From NCBI RefSeq assembly GCF_002906165.1, contig NZ_PPCN01000008.1:239889-303888 (forward strand): a DNA stretch of 64,000 bases, in the 5' to 3' direction. Source of the stretch: Roseibium marinum (GTDB lineage: Bacteria > Pseudomonadota > Alphaproteobacteria > Rhizobiales > Stappiaceae). This document shows positions 28,585 to 38,595 of the stretch, piece after piece. The notes under the pieces were generated by a model. It was not told the DNA's origin. It made no database searches and worked only from the letters and a program-made list of their open reading frames with translations. The translations under genes were made by a program, and so were the position numbers. How positions within the stretch are numbered: position 1 is the first letter of the stretch; each line of letters starts with the position of its first letter.

Positions 28585-31404
28585 GTGTTAGCCGGACTGC
28601 CCCTGACGTTCACCGCGCCCTGGATCCTGGCGGCGCTCGCCCTTCTGCCGGTCATCTGGTGGCTGTTGCGGCTGACCCCGCCGCGCCCGCGTGAAATCGC
28701 CTTTCCGCCCACACGCCTGCTGCTCGGCATCGATCAGCATGAGGAAACGCCGCAGCGCAGTCCCTGGTGGCTGACGCTGCTGCGCCTGCTTCTGGCCGCC
28801 ATCCTGATCGTCGCCCTCGCCGGCCCTGTCTGGCGCTCCGCCGAACCGGTTGAAACCGGGCAAGGCGTGCTCTGGATGCTGGTCGACAACGGCTGGACCT
28901 CCGCAAGGGGCTGGGACGCGCAGGTAAGCGCGGCCGAACAGATCCTCGCGGCCGCCGAACAGGATGGCCAGCCGGTACTGTTTGCCGCGACCGCCGAAGG
29001 ACCTTCCCAGAACTTTTCACCGGAAGCTGCTGCAAGCGCGCTGGAAAAACTCCGCGCGCTCGAACCCCGGCCCTATCCGCCGCGGCGCGGCGAGTTGAGC
29101 GCGGGTCTGCGCGAAGCCGCCCGCTCGGCCCCTCCCGGCGCCGTCGTCTGGCTCTCCGACAGCACCAGCACCGGGGACGGTTTTCTGACCGAACTCGCGC
29201 AGACGATCGGTCAGGTCCCCGTCACGGTTCTCACCGGACTTGAAACACCCATGGGCCTGAAAGACCTGGCAAACGACGCGGACGCGCTATCGCTTACAGT
29301 TGTCCGCCATCCCGACCAGCAACTCAGCTCCGCGACCGTACGGGCCCTCGATCTCAAGGGGCTCGTGCTCGGCGAGGTTCAGGCGAGCTTTGACGCCGGC
29401 GCGAACGAAACCAGGGCCAGTTTCGATCTGCCGAGCGAATTGCGCAACGATATCGCCCGCGTCGAAATCTCCGGGCAGGCCGCGGCCGGCGCCGTGCAGC
29501 TTGTCGACGACAGCTGGCGCCGCCGTACCGTGGGTCTGATTTCCGGCCAGTCCGGCGACCTCGATCAACCGCTTCTGTCGCCGGTCTATTACCTTGAGCG
29601 CGCGCTTGCTCCGTTTTCGGACATCCGCCGCCCCCGGGACAGCGACATCGCCGTGGCCGTGCCCGCTCTGATCGACCAGGGCATTTCGGTTCTGGTTCTG
29701 GCCGATGTCGGCCGTCTGCCGGACACGACGGTGCAAACCCTGCGCGAATGGGTGCAGAACGGCGGCACACTGGTTCGTTTCGCCGGCCCCCGGACCGCCG
29801 GTGGCAGCGATGACCTGATCCCCGTGCGCCTCAGGGCTGGCGACCGCTCGCTCGGTGGCTCCCTGTCCTGGAAACAGCCGCAGCATCTGGCGGCTTTCCC
29901 CGAAGGCTCGCCCTTCTCCGGACTGAAAGTGCCCGAGGAAGTGGCCGTGACACGTCAGGTCCTGGCGGAACCCACATCCGATCTGCCCGACCGGACATGG
30001 GCGATGCTGGAGGACGGCACGCCGCTGGTGACGGCCGCCTCCATCGGAGCCGGCAGCGTGGTGCTCTTTCACGTCACGGCGGATTCCTCCTGGTCGAACC
30101 TGCCGCTGTCCGGTGTCTTTTTGAACATGCTGCGCCGAATCCTTGCCGTTTCCAACGTCGCGGCTGCTTCCGAAACCGCCGAGGACGGCACACCCTCCCA
30201 GAGCGTTCTGCCTCCGCTGCGCCTTCTTGACGGCTATGGCCGCTTCGGCCCTCCACCGGTTGAAGTCACGCCCGTCGGCGCCGCCGCCTTCCGCGAGGCT
30301 GAAGCCAGCCGCAGAACCCCGCCCGGCCTCTACGGCACGGAAGACGGTTTCCGCGCGCTGAACCTGATGCAAAGCGGCGATGCGCTTCTGCCGCTGGACC
30401 TTGCCGCCTTCGAAGGCGACGCCATCGAAGCCCCCTATCCGGCCTCCGACCCCCTGGACCTCAGATCCGTGTTCTTCACCCTGGCCTTCCTTCTGATGGT
30501 CCTCGATGCGATTGCCGTCTTCCTGCTGGCCGGCGGCCTGAGCCGCCTCGGGCTGCGCGGCAGGGCCGCGGGCATGGCTCTCGCCCTTGCGGTCGGTGGT
30601 ATGGCATTGGTGGCAACCACACCGGAGGCCGCCCGCGCGCAGTCCACTTCGGCGGAATTGCAGGCTCTGGAATCGACCCTGCAGACCCGGCTGGCCTATG
30701 TGCTGACCGGCAATCCGGAAATCGACGACACCAGCGCCGCGGGCCTTTCCGGCCTGACCCAGTTCCTTGCCGAGCGCACCGCGCTGGAGCCGGGATCGCC
30801 GATTGCAATCGATATCGCCAGCGACGAACTGTCCTTCTATTCCCTGCTTTATTGGCCGATCGATCCGGCCGCGGACAAACCCAGCGACAAGACAATCGCG
30901 CGCATCGACACTTTCATGCGCAATGGCGGCACGATCCTGTTCGATACGCGCGACCATATCAACGCGACCGCCAACGAATTTGCCTCCACCCCGGCAACCC
31001 TGAAACTGCGTGAGATTCTCGAGGACCTGGATGTGCCGCCCCTGGAGCCGGTTCCCCTCGATCATGTCCTGACCAAGGCCTTTTATCTGCTCGATTCATT
31101 TCCCGGCCGCTATGCGACCAGTCCCCTCTGGGTGGAAAGCCTGGAGGAAAGCACCGCACGGGGCGACCGGCCGGTACGCGCCGGCGACGGCGTATCCCCC
31201 ATCCTGATCACCGGAAATGACTTTGCCGCGGCCTGGGCGATTTCCGAGACCGGCGAATTCATGTTTCCGACGGTGCCGAACAGTCTGTCGCAGCGCGACT
31301 ACGCCTTCCGGTCCGGCGTCAATATCGTCATGTACGGCCTGACCGGCAACTACAAAGCCGACCAGGTGCATATCCCTGCCCTGCTCGAACGGCTCGGACA
31401 ATAG
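28585..31404 (+). CDS. BatA-like membrane protein with C-terminal DUF4159
   Basis: A 939-residue protein. The N-terminal BatA module has two helices (about residues 9-28 and 60-83) joined by the PPRPREIAFPPTRLLLGI loop. A large periplasmic/VWA-like region follows, then membrane segments near 630-655 and 670-690. The C-terminal part (about 695-935) is DUF4159, with ELSFYSLLYWPIDP and GGTILFDTRDHI. GTG start, 3 nt after the DUF58 stop. Probably the membrane platform of a MoxR-controlled complex; no substrate is known. Confidence 0.88.
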   Translation: MLAGLPLTFTAPWILAALALLPVIWWLLRLTPPRPREIAFPPTRLLLGIDQHEETPQRSPWWLTLLRLLLAAILIVALAGPVWRSAEPVETGQGVLWMLVDNGWTSARGWDAQVSAAEQILAAAEQDGQPVLFAATAEGPSQNFSPEAAASALEKLRALEPRPYPPRRGELSAGLREAARSAPPGAVVWLSDSTSTGDGFLTELAQTIGQVPVTVLTGLETPMGLKDLANDADALSLTVVRHPDQQLSSATVRALDLKGLVLGEVQASFDAGANETRASFDLPSELRNDIARVEISGQAAAGAVQLVDDSWRRRTVGLISGQSGDLDQPLLSPVYYLERALAPFSDIRRPRDSDIAVAVPALIDQGISVLVLADVGRLPDTTVQTLREWVQNGGTLVRFAGPRTAGGSDDLIPVRLRAGDRSLGGSLSWKQPQHLAAFPEGSPFSGLKVPEEVAVTRQVLAEPTSDLPDRTWAMLEDGTPLVTAASIGAGSVVLFHVTADSSWSNLPLSGVFLNMLRRILAVSNVAAASETAEDGTPSQSVLPPLRLLDGYGRFGPPPVEVTPVGAAAFREAEASRRTPPGLYGTEDGFRALNLMQSGDALLPLDLAAFEGDAIEAPYPASDPLDLRSVFFTLAFLLMVLDAIAVFLLAGGLSRLGLRGRAAGMALALAVGGMALVATTPEAARAQSTSAELQALESTLQTRLAYVLTGNPEIDDTSAAGLSGLTQFLAERTALEPGSPIAIDIASDELSFYSLLYWPIDPAADKPSDKTIARIDTFMRNGGTILFDTRDHINATANEFASTPATLKLREILEDLDVPPLEPVPLDHVLTKAFYLLDSFPGRYATSPLWVESLEESTARGDRPVRAGDGVSPILITGNDFAAAWAISETGEFMFPTVPNSLSQRDYAFRSGVNIVMYGLTGNYKADQVHIPALLERLGQ

Positions 31405-31412
31405 GAACCCCG

Positions 31413-33488
31413 ATGGTCTGGTCCCTCTCCTTTGATCCTTTGCTGCCCCTGTGGGCGATCTATACCGGCATTGCCGTCGCTCTTGTTATCGCGGCGGTCA
31501 CGGGATTCCTCAAGCTGCGCGGCTGGGTGCTGCGGGCGGGTACAATGGCCCTGCTGCTTCTGGCGCTGGCCAACCCGGCTGTCGAGCGCGAAGACCGCGA
31601 ACCGCTGACCAGTGTTGTCGCCCTTGTCGTCGACAAGAGCCAGAGCCAGCGTCTCGCGGACCGCCAGTCGACGACCGAAGAAGCCGCGGAACTCCTGCAG
31701 GGCCGCATCGAAGCGCTGGAGGGATTCGAAACCCGGGTTCTGGAAGCCCGCAATTCGGGTTCCGGAGACGGAACGGAAGTCTTTAACACGCTGTCCAGCG
31801 GACTGGCGGACGTGCCGCCCGAACGGGTCGGCGGCGTCATCGTCATCACCGACGGCCAGATCCATGACATTCCGGAAAATGCCGGCGCCCTTGGCTTCGA
31901 CGCCCCGGTCCACGGCCTGATCACCGGCACGGCCGATGAACGCGACCGGCGCATCGTCCTCGACAAGGCCCCCAGGTTCGGTCTCGTTGGCTCGGAGCAG
32001 ACCGTCAGCATGACCGTGGTCGACCAGGGCCAGGGAACCGGGCCGGGCGACCAGGTGCGCGTCACCGTCAAGCGCGATGGCGATGTCGTCACCCAGCGCA
32101 CCGCCCGGACGGGTGAGAAGATTGATATCCCCGTCGAGATCGCCCATGGCGGTGACAATATCTTCGAATTCGATGCCGAGCCTCTGGACGACGAACTGAC
32201 CACGCTGAACAACCGGGTCGTGGTCACGATCGACGGCATCCGGGAAAACTTGCGCGTTCTGCTTGTGTCCGGATCTCCCCATGCGGGCGAGCGCACCTGG
32301 CGCAATCTGCTGAAGTCGGATGCCTCGGTCGATCTCGTCCATTTCACCATCCTGCGTCCGCCTGAAAAGCAGGACGGCACCCCCATCAACCAGCTTTCGC
32401 TGATCGCCTTTCCGACCCGCGAGCTGTTTTCCGTCAAGATCGACGAGTTCGATCTGATCATTTTCGACCGCTATGTGCGGCGCGGCGTCCTGCCGATGCT
32501 CTATTTCGACAATATCGCCCGCTACGTGCGCGACGGCGGCGCGGTCCTGCTGGCCGGCGGCCCCGATTACGCCGAAGCCGGCAGTCTCTACAGAACGCCG
32601 CTTGCCCCCATCCTTCCCGCCCGGCCGACGGGGACCGTTCTGGAACAACCTTTCCATGCCACGCTGGCCGACCTTGGAAAACGTCACCCGGTCACCAGGG
32701 GCCTGCCCGGCGCGGAACAGGATCCGCCGGCCTGGAGTCGCTGGTTCCGGGCGGTCGATACCGAGCTTGACGCCGGCCAGGCCCTGATGTCCGGCCCGAG
32801 CGATACGCCGCTGCTGGTGTTGAACCGGGAAGGCGAAGGACGCGTCGCCATGCTGCTGTCCGATCACGTCTGGCTGTGGGCGCGCGGTTTTGAGGGCGGC
32901 GGACCGCATGTGCCGCTGCTGCGCCGCCTGGCCCACTGGCTGATGCAGGAGCCGGATCTGGAGGAAGAGGCACTGAATGTGTCGCTTCTTGGCCAGGAGC
33001 TTGTCATCGAACGCCAGACACTCGGCGAAACTGTCGGCGACGTGAGTGTCGTCTCACCCACGGGTGAGCGCTGGGACATCTCCATGAGCGAACAGGAACC
33101 CGGCCTGTGGCGGGGCAGCCTGCCGGTCAGCGAAACAGGCCTTTTTGCCGTCACGGACGGGGAAATGAATGCACTCATTCACGTCGGCCCGCAAAATCCG
33201 CGCGAATATACCAACGTCCTGTCCACGACCGACGTTCTCGACCCGATCAGCGAAGCCACCGGTGGTGTTTCCCGGCGCCTGCGCGATATCGGCGGCGAAC
33301 TGGACATGCCGCGCGTCGTCTCCATGCGCCAGTCGGCGAGTTACGCCGGCAACGGCTGGATCGGGCTGAGGGCCACCGAAGCCAGCGTCCTCAACGGCGT
33401 TGACCGCTTTCCCCTGATGATCGGCCTTCTCGGCCTCGCCCTCCTCCTCGGCGCGCTGTCGCTCACCTGGTACCGCGAGGGGCGTTAA
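31413..33488 (+). CDS. Membrane protein with glutamine amidotransferase-like domain
   Basis: A 691-residue protein. Two N-terminal helices (about residues 10-32 and 38-58) precede a large extracytoplasmic region. This includes a GATase1-like fold (FDRYVRRGVLPMLYFDNIARYVRDGG) and a C-terminal helix (about 665-687, MIGLLGLALLLGALSL). No catalytic Cys nucleophile motif is evident, so the GATase fold is probably non-enzymatic. AGGA overlaps the previous stop codon, supporting coupling. Last gene of the MoxR operon. Confidence 0.85.
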   Translation: MVWSLSFDPLLPLWAIYTGIAVALVIAAVTGFLKLRGWVLRAGTMALLLLALANPAVEREDREPLTSVVALVVDKSQSQRLADRQSTTEEAAELLQGRIEALEGFETRVLEARNSGSGDGTEVFNTLSSGLADVPPERVGGVIVITDGQIHDIPENAGALGFDAPVHGLITGTADERDRRIVLDKAPRFGLVGSEQTVSMTVVDQGQGTGPGDQVRVTVKRDGDVVTQRTARTGEKIDIPVEIAHGGDNIFEFDAEPLDDELTTLNNRVVVTIDGIRENLRVLLVSGSPHAGERTWRNLLKSDASVDLVHFTILRPPEKQDGTPINQLSLIAFPTRELFSVKIDEFDLIIFDRYVRRGVLPMLYFDNIARYVRDGGAVLLAGGPDYAEAGSLYRTPLAPILPARPTGTVLEQPFHATLADLGKRHPVTRGLPGAEQDPPAWSRWFRAVDTELDAGQALMSGPSDTPLLVLNREGEGRVAMLLSDHVWLWARGFEGGGPHVPLLRRLAHWLMQEPDLEEEALNVSLLGQELVIERQTLGETVGDVSVVSPTGERWDISMSEQEPGLWRGSLPVSETGLFAVTDGEMNALIHVGPQNPREYTNVLSTTDVLDPISEATGGVSRRLRDIGGELDMPRVVSMRQSASYAGNGWIGLRATEASVLNGVDRFPLMIGLLGLALLLGALSLTWYREGR

Positions 33489-33536
33489 TCGGGGCGTTCC
33501 AGCCGTTGCTGGTCGCAGGACAGGAGAGTCCGTTAC

Positions 33537-34034
33537 CTAAAACTGCCCGCCATGCACCGCACCTTCAGGCATCTCGCTGCCGTTCAGCAGCGCGATCAGG
33601 AGGCGGGCCGGATCGACAGGGCCCGGCAGGGTGATCCGGCCGAAAGGCACCTGCTGAAAGCCGAACGGGCTGTAGTAGGGCGCATCCCCCACAAGAACCA
33701 CTGCCTTGTCGCCGGCGGCTTCGGCAGCATTCATGGCGGCGCCCATCAGCGCTTTGCCGAGACCGCGGTTCTTGAAATCGGGAGAAACTGTCAGCGGCCC
33801 GAGAAGCAGCGCCTTCGTTTCCCCGATGCTGATCGGTGTCAGGCGGATCGACCCCGCAACCTGCGCGCCCACCAGAGCGACAAAGGACAGGTCCGCGCGA
33901 TACGGTACGTTTTCCCGGATACGGAATGCGGTCCGGGCAAATCTGCCCGGTCCGAAGGCTTCCGCCTGGAGGTCGTCGATTGCGGTGGTGTCGGATGCGT
34001 CTTCGGGCCGGATAACCCAGGTGGTCTGTTTCAT
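33537..34034 (-). CDS. GNAT-family N-acetyltransferase
   Basis: A 165-residue acetyltransferase of the YhbS-like type. The acetyl-CoA loop is KNRGLGKALMGAAMNAA (RGLGKAL), followed by VLVGDAPYYSPFGFQ, a segment typical of this subgroup. Convergent with the MoxR operon. Acceptor unknown. Confidence 0.85.
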   Translation of the reverse strand: MKQTTWVIRPEDASDTTAIDDLQAEAFGPGRFARTAFRIRENVPYRADLSFVALVGAQVAGSIRLTPISIGETKALLLGPLTVSPDFKNRGLGKALMGAAMNAAEAAGDKAVVLVGDAPYYSPFGFQQVPFGRITLPGPVDPARLLIALLNGSEMPEGAVHGGQF

Positions 34035-34496
34035 TTTTCTGTACCCAGCAGGCAGTCTTCAGGAAAGGCGCGCCTGCCGATGGCCCAGATGAAACGTCTC
34101 AGGGAAGTCCGGGATCAGGTCAGCCGCGACGGTGCGAACGAGAAATGTCTCGTCGGCCGGTTCGTCGTCGGAGTGTCAGACCTGCGGTCATTTTTCCCAG
34201 TCTCGTAAGATCGCGCGGGGAACTTTGAGAGAACCCCGGCATTTCCTTTTATGAGGGTCAAGCGGTTACCACGCAATCGTGTATCGGGTCCAGCGCTTTT
34301 TGCGCGCCGGGACTGTTCACTGTTTTCGAACAAACCATTCAGCCGATTGAATTTCGCGACACGCGCACGACGTAGTGCGTTATCGAAAGAGAGCATTTCG
34401 ACAGTTGAAGGACTTTCGAAAGTTTCCACACTTCAAAATCACTTAACCGGTTTCAGGTGATCGCGCATGAAACCGGGTTGGTCCAGGGAGCACAAA
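34035..34496. other. Gene-free stretch upstream of the GST gene
   Basis: About 460 bp with no supportable gene. It is AT-richer than surroundings and should contain promoters for the GNAT (minus) and GST (plus) genes. No repeat found. Confidence 0.45.
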
Positions 34497-35471
34497 ATGG
34501 GTTTATTGGTCGATGGTGTATGGAAGGACCAATGGTACGATACCAAGTCAACGGGCGGACGTTTTGTCCGCAAGGAGTCCTCTTTCCGCAGCTGGATCAC
34601 GGCGGACGGAGTTGCCGGCCCCAGCGGCTCCAGCGGTTTCAAGGCCGAGCCGGACCGCTATCACCTCTTTGTCTCCTACGCCTGTCCCTGGGCGCACCGC
34701 ACCATGGTTTTCCGAAAGCTGAAGGGCCTGGAAGATCTGATCTCCCTGTCGGCGGTCCAGCCGCTGATGCTGGAAAACGGCTGGGAGTTCGCCGAGATCG
34801 ACCCGCACACAGGCGCGAAATATGCCTGGCATGTCTATGTGAAGGCGGACCCGCACTATACCGGCCGCACGACGGTCCCGATCCTTTGGGACAAGCGGCA
34901 GAACACCATCGTCAGCAATGAATCTTCCGAAATCATCCGCATGTTCAATACAGCCTTCGACGGCCTCACCGGCTCAAAGCTGGACTTCTACCCCGAGGAT
35001 CTGCGCGAGGAGATCGACACGATCAATGAGCGCGTCTATCACACGGTCAATAACGGCGTTTACAAATCGGGCTTCGCCACAACCCAGGAAGCCTACGAGG
35101 AAGCGGTCACCGCCCTCTTCGAGACGCTGGACTTTCTGGAAGACCGGCTCACGCGGCAGCGCTATCTGGCCGGAGAGCGCATGACGGAAGCCGACTGGCG
35201 TCTGTTCACCACGCTTGTGCGTTTCGATGCGGTCTATGCCACCCACTTCAAATGCAACATCCGCCGCATCGAGGATTACCCCGCGCTGTCAAACTACCTG
35301 CGCGAGCTTTACCAGGTGCCGGGCGTCGCCGAAACGGTGGACATGGCGACGATCAAGCAGCACTATTACGGCTCCCATGAAAGCATCAATCCGCACCGCA
35401 TCGTTCCCCTTGGCCCGGAACTCGATTTCACGAGGCCGCACGACAGGAACCGCCTGAAAGCGGCGGCCTGA
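34497..35471 (+). CDS. Glutathionyl-hydroquinone reductase (Xi-class GST)
   Basis: A 324-residue omega/Xi-class glutathione S-transferase like E. coli YqjG, which reduces glutathionyl-hydroquinones. The active-site motif CPWAHR (SYACPWAHRTM) is intact. The C-terminal helical domain has the conserved RYLAGERMTEADWRLFTTLVRFD and YATHFKCN segments. The second ATG (34497, MGLLVDGVWKD) is chosen because AGGGAG lies 8 nt upstream and it matches the usual N-terminus. Confidence 0.93.
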   Translation: MGLLVDGVWKDQWYDTKSTGGRFVRKESSFRSWITADGVAGPSGSSGFKAEPDRYHLFVSYACPWAHRTMVFRKLKGLEDLISLSAVQPLMLENGWEFAEIDPHTGAKYAWHVYVKADPHYTGRTTVPILWDKRQNTIVSNESSEIIRMFNTAFDGLTGSKLDFYPEDLREEIDTINERVYHTVNNGVYKSGFATTQEAYEEAVTALFETLDFLEDRLTRQRYLAGERMTEADWRLFTTLVRFDAVYATHFKCNIRRIEDYPALSNYLRELYQVPGVAETVDMATIKQHYYGSHESINPHRIVPLGPELDFTRPHDRNRLKAAA

Positions 35472-35558
35472 AGACCCGGTGCATGTGGCAAAGCCGTTGA
35501 GAGCCCCATGCAGAACGGCCGAATTGTCTTCGGAGGCCGGAAACCTGTACGCGCTGCC

Positions 35559-35619
35559 GTCCCGGCCTTGAGCCGGGACCTCCAACGCTCCCGACATGGT
35601 CCCGGCTCAAGGCCGGGAC
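35559..35619. repeat. REP-like palindromic pair
   Basis: Two near-identical 21-bp perfect palindromes, GTCCCGGCcttgaGCCGGGAC and GTCCCGGCtcaagGCCGGGAC (35559-35579 and 35599-35619), are separated by 19 bp. Same core as the element at 2507-2555. They lie between the GST and Nudix stops, where a structured terminator would be useful. Confidence 0.75.
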
Positions 35620-35719
35620 AGCCCTTTTCACAAGGTGACAGGCAACGCGACAGGCCATGGGACAAAGGCAGGTTTCCGGCAGCAACCGGCATTCGAACAC
35701 CTGAGGCGCCACCTGCGCC

Positions 35720-36199
35720 CTACCACCGGCTCGACAGGAATTCCCCGGCGCGAAATTCTGCCAGCCTCCGGGCAGTCGCTCCGCTGACATCTTCCGGCAA
35801 TTGTTCCGGCGCGAAAAACGCGGCTTCCAGCACTTCCGCGTTAGGCTGCAGGAACCCGGTGTGTTGTATCCAGTCCTGAAGGTGAAACAGGCCGACGTGA
35901 TCGCGGCCCGTAGCCTCCTCGTTCAGATAGATATTCAGCAGGACCGGCCGTCCGGCGGGGGCGATGCCGGCCTCTTCTTGAACTTCCCGGCAGGCGGCTT
36001 CCTCCATCGTTTCGCCCCTGTCGACGCCGCCGCCCGGTAGATACCAGCCCGTGACATAACTGTGCCGGATCAGCAGGATCCGGTTCCCTTCATCCTCGAC
36101 GATCACCCTGACGCCAAGCGTAACGGGATTGCGCACGAGGTTGATGCCCTGAACCAGCCGCGTGGTCCATCGGTTCGGCAGATATGACAGGATTCTCAA
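35720..36199 (-). CDS. Nudix hydrolase
   Basis: A 159-residue Nudix-fold enzyme with a complete Nudix box GGGVDRGETMEEAACREVQEEAG at about residues 76-98. A GWYLPGGG strand comes before it. No subgroup-specific motif identifies the nucleotide substrate. Convergent with the GST gene. Confidence 0.87.
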   Translation of the reverse strand: MRILSYLPNRWTTRLVQGINLVRNPVTLGVRVIVEDEGNRILLIRHSYVTGWYLPGGGVDRGETMEEAACREVQEEAGIAPAGRPVLLNIYLNEEATGRDHVGLFHLQDWIQHTGFLQPNAEVLEAAFFAPEQLPEDVSGATARRLAEFRAGEFLSSRW

Positions 36200-36376
36200 T
36201 ATTCACCTCAGGTTACGAAATGGAATTGTGAAGTAAAACTTAATTAACCCATGCATTCCCTGCAGGGCAGCCAGATCAGAATAACGCTACTCATTTGGGC
36301 GATACTTGCATACATAACGTGCAACTTGATGAATTCGCAGGCATTCGCACCGTTTGCCGCCTTGAAGGAAAACCCG

Positions 36377-36499
36377 ATGTTCAGCGCCCTGTTTGGCAAA
36401 CGCCGTATCCGCCGCAGCCACTATCAGTGGAAACCTGCTATCGATCTCAGCAATCCGCGCATTGCCGCGGCCCTGGCAACCTTCCCGACCAATTACTAA
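36377..36499 (+). CDS. 40-residue basic small ORF
   Basis: A possible 40-residue protein starting MFSALFGKRRIRRSHYQW and ending in Tyr. AAGGAAAA lies 7 nt before the ATG. A second small ORF with its own ribosome site follows 32 bp downstream, and a strong terminator closes the unit. Longer in-frame readings from 36251 are less likely because they have no ribosome site. No family recognised. Confidence 0.45.
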   Translation: MFSALFGKRRIRRSHYQWKPAIDLSNPRIAAALATFPTNY

Positions 36500-36531
36500 G
36501 TCTGGTCACGGATCTCACACGGAGAAAACCG

Positions 36532-36651
36532 ATGTTCGGTTTCGTTAATGTTGTAGGCGCCGCTTTGCGCGAGACCACACGCACCGTCGGCGGGGCCGGA
36601 ACGGGCAAGACCTCAAAGTCGCAGGTCAAACGCTCCAGGACTTCCGCCTGA
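36532..36651 (+). CDS. 39-residue basic small ORF
   Basis: A 39-residue ORF starting MFGFVNVVGAALRETTRTVGG with a Ser/Thr/Lys-rich tail. GGAGAAAA sits 5 nt before the ATG. It is the second of two tandem tiny ORFs immediately upstream of a rho-independent terminator, which supports a short dedicated transcript. Function unknown. Confidence 0.45.
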   Translation: MFGFVNVVGAALRETTRTVGGAGTGKTSKSQVKRSRTSA

Positions 36652-36675
36652 TCCCGCAAGTTTGCCATGATATTC

Positions 36676-36712
36676 AAAGCGCCGCGTTATTTTCCTTGAC
36701 GCGGCGCTTTTT
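36676..36712 (+). terminator. Rho-independent terminator after the two tiny ORFs
   Basis: Perfect 11-bp stem AAAGCGCCGCG / CGCGGCGCTTT around a 13-nt loop, followed by TT. It lies 25 bp past the second tiny ORF and before the phosphoesterase gene. Confidence 0.85.
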
Positions 36713-36731
36713 GCTTTGAAGATGCGCCCCC

Positions 36732-37661
36732 ATGTTCAAGCTTGCTCATCTCTCCGATCCCCATCTCGGTCCTCTACCTGATCCCAAACTCCTGCAACTG
36801 TTTTCCAAACGCCTGCTCGGTTACCTGAACTGGCACCGGAACCGCTCGAGAATCATGGGCGGCAGCTACCTGGAGCAGCTTGTCGAAAACATGAAAGTCC
36901 AGGCGCCGGACCACATCGCGGTCACCGGCGATCTGGTGAACATCGCCCTCCCGCTGGAAATCTCCGGCGCCAGAACCTGGCTGGAAGAAGTCGGCGAGCC
37001 GGAAAATGTTTCCGTCGTCCCAGGCAATCACGATGCCTATGTCCGCGGAGCCATCCGCAAGGCCCGCGCTGCCTGGTGGCCCTATATGTCCGGCGACGAC
37101 GCCCAGGACGCACCTTCCGAAAGCGGCAAGTCTGAAGCGACCTTCCCCTATATCCGCAGACGCAATGGTGTTGCCCTCATCGGTGTCACCACTGGCCGCG
37201 CAAGCGCTCCCTGGTTCGCGACGGGCAGAGTCGGCAGCAGCCAGAGCAAGCGCTTGAGAAGGATACTGGAAGACCTCGGCAAAGAAGATCTCTTCCGGGT
37301 CGTTATGCTGCACCACCCGCCGTTCAAAAACGCCACGCGCTGGCACAAACGGCTTTCCGACGCTTCAAGGGTACGGGCGGTTGTCAAACAGGCGGGCGCC
37401 GAACTGATCCTGCACGGTCACACCCATATCGCCAGCTTCGACAATATAGACGGCCCGAACGGCCCGGTCCCGGTCATCGGCGTCCCCTCGGCAACGAGCG
37501 CGCCGGGAGGCAGCAAACCGGCCGCCCGCTACAATCTGTTCACAATCGAAAAGACCAACCCCGGCTGGACCTGCCGGATGGAAGAACACGGCTTTGCCGA
37601 ACCGGACATGCCGGTCACGCTGCTGAAGGACCGTCAGGTCACCATTCCGGACAGGGTCTGA
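36732..37661 (+). CDS. Calcineurin-like metallophosphoesterase
   Basis: A 309-residue phosphoesterase with all five family motifs: SDPHLG (residues 8-13), VTGDLVN, VPGNHDA, LHHPP and HGHTHIA. The metal ligands are complete. The subgroup is close to cAMP-phosphodiesterase/CpdA-like cytosolic enzymes, but the substrate cannot be named. Confidence 0.9.
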   Translation: MFKLAHLSDPHLGPLPDPKLLQLFSKRLLGYLNWHRNRSRIMGGSYLEQLVENMKVQAPDHIAVTGDLVNIALPLEISGARTWLEEVGEPENVSVVPGNHDAYVRGAIRKARAAWWPYMSGDDAQDAPSESGKSEATFPYIRRRNGVALIGVTTGRASAPWFATGRVGSSQSKRLRRILEDLGKEDLFRVVMLHHPPFKNATRWHKRLSDASRVRAVVKQAGAELILHGHTHIASFDNIDGPNGPVPVIGVPSATSAPGGSKPAARYNLFTIEKTNPGWTCRMEEHGFAEPDMPVTLLKDRQVTIPDRV

Positions 37662-37783
37662 CACACCTGCGTCAGGCCGCCCGCGCTTCGTCATCGCAGG
37701 TCCCGACCGCGGAAAAGCATCCTGTTCAAGCCAGTGGCATCAGCGCGCCGCGGCGGAGCACAGGCTCGACGCCGCCACCGGTT

Positions 37784-38365
37784 TCAGAGCGGATTGGCGA
37801 ACCAGGCGAAGGCGACCAGACCGACGATACCTGCGGTGATACCGATGCCGAAAGCACCGGCCACGGCCAGCCAGGGTGTGCGGCTTTCCTTGACCCGGAT
37901 CACCTTCGAATCGAGCGCGACTTCGCGCAGCCGGTTGTTGAGCCAGTCGCCCTCCAGCGCCTTTTCCCGCTCCAGCACCCGTTCGGCGATATATTCGGTC
38001 AGGCAATCGGCCATGTCGTCGATATTCGCGGTTTCCAGAATGACGACGCGGCCAAGGCGCGTGTCCTTCAGGAACCGGTAGGTCCGGCGATCGCCACCGA
38101 CGGCCACATGACTGGTGGCATCGATCCACAGGCGCGGCGTTGAGCCGGAGATGATCTGCAGCGAGAACTGATCGTCGTCATCGGGGATCTCCCTGAAGAC
38201 ATCCTTCAGTTCATCGGTCAGCATATCCAGCCGGGCCCGTTCGGTTTCCTGCAGCTCGACCACCACGTCCGAGCGTTCGACCTCACCGAGCTGAACCTTG
38301 CGGATCGCATCGCGCAAGGACCGCATGCGCGTATGGGGGACAACGTTATCCTGCATTTCAGACAT
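37784..38365 (-). CDS. Conserved protein with C-terminal membrane anchor
   Basis: A 193-residue protein. The N-terminal 150 residues are hydrophilic with a RLDMLTDELKDVFREIPDDDDQFSL core. A single C-terminal helix (about residues 168-189) would anchor it in the inner membrane. An alphaproteobacterial conserved hypothetical by appearance; I know of no assigned function. A purine-rich site precedes the ATG. Confidence 0.75.
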   Translation of the reverse strand: MSEMQDNVVPHTRMRSLRDAIRKVQLGEVERSDVVVELQETERARLDMLTDELKDVFREIPDDDDQFSLQIISGSTPRLWIDATSHVAVGGDRRTYRFLKDTRLGRVVILETANIDDMADCLTEYIAERVLEREKALEGDWLNNRLREVALDSKVIRVKESRTPWLAVAGAFGIGITAGIVGLVAFAWFANPL

Positions 38366-38595
38366 GAGGCGCCTGACTCCGTTCTTTTGCCGCTGGTTTA
38401 TGGAATCCTAACCGACTCCCCCGGTGGGAAGACAGACTTGCGGCTCTTCCCCTCAGGCTATCCACCGGCAATGATCCAAACATGGTTAACCGAGATTAGG
38501 AGATTTTTAACCCTGAGACCAGCAGCACCGGTCTGGCCTGCGCCTCATTCATGGGTTATGCAGAGGCAATTCGCTGATTTCCGGGAGTTTTTGCC

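Noticed and set aside
38480..38512. CtrA site upstream of mtnA (TTAACC sequences)
   Set aside because: The second half is TAGG at the proper spacing; only five of eight positions match.
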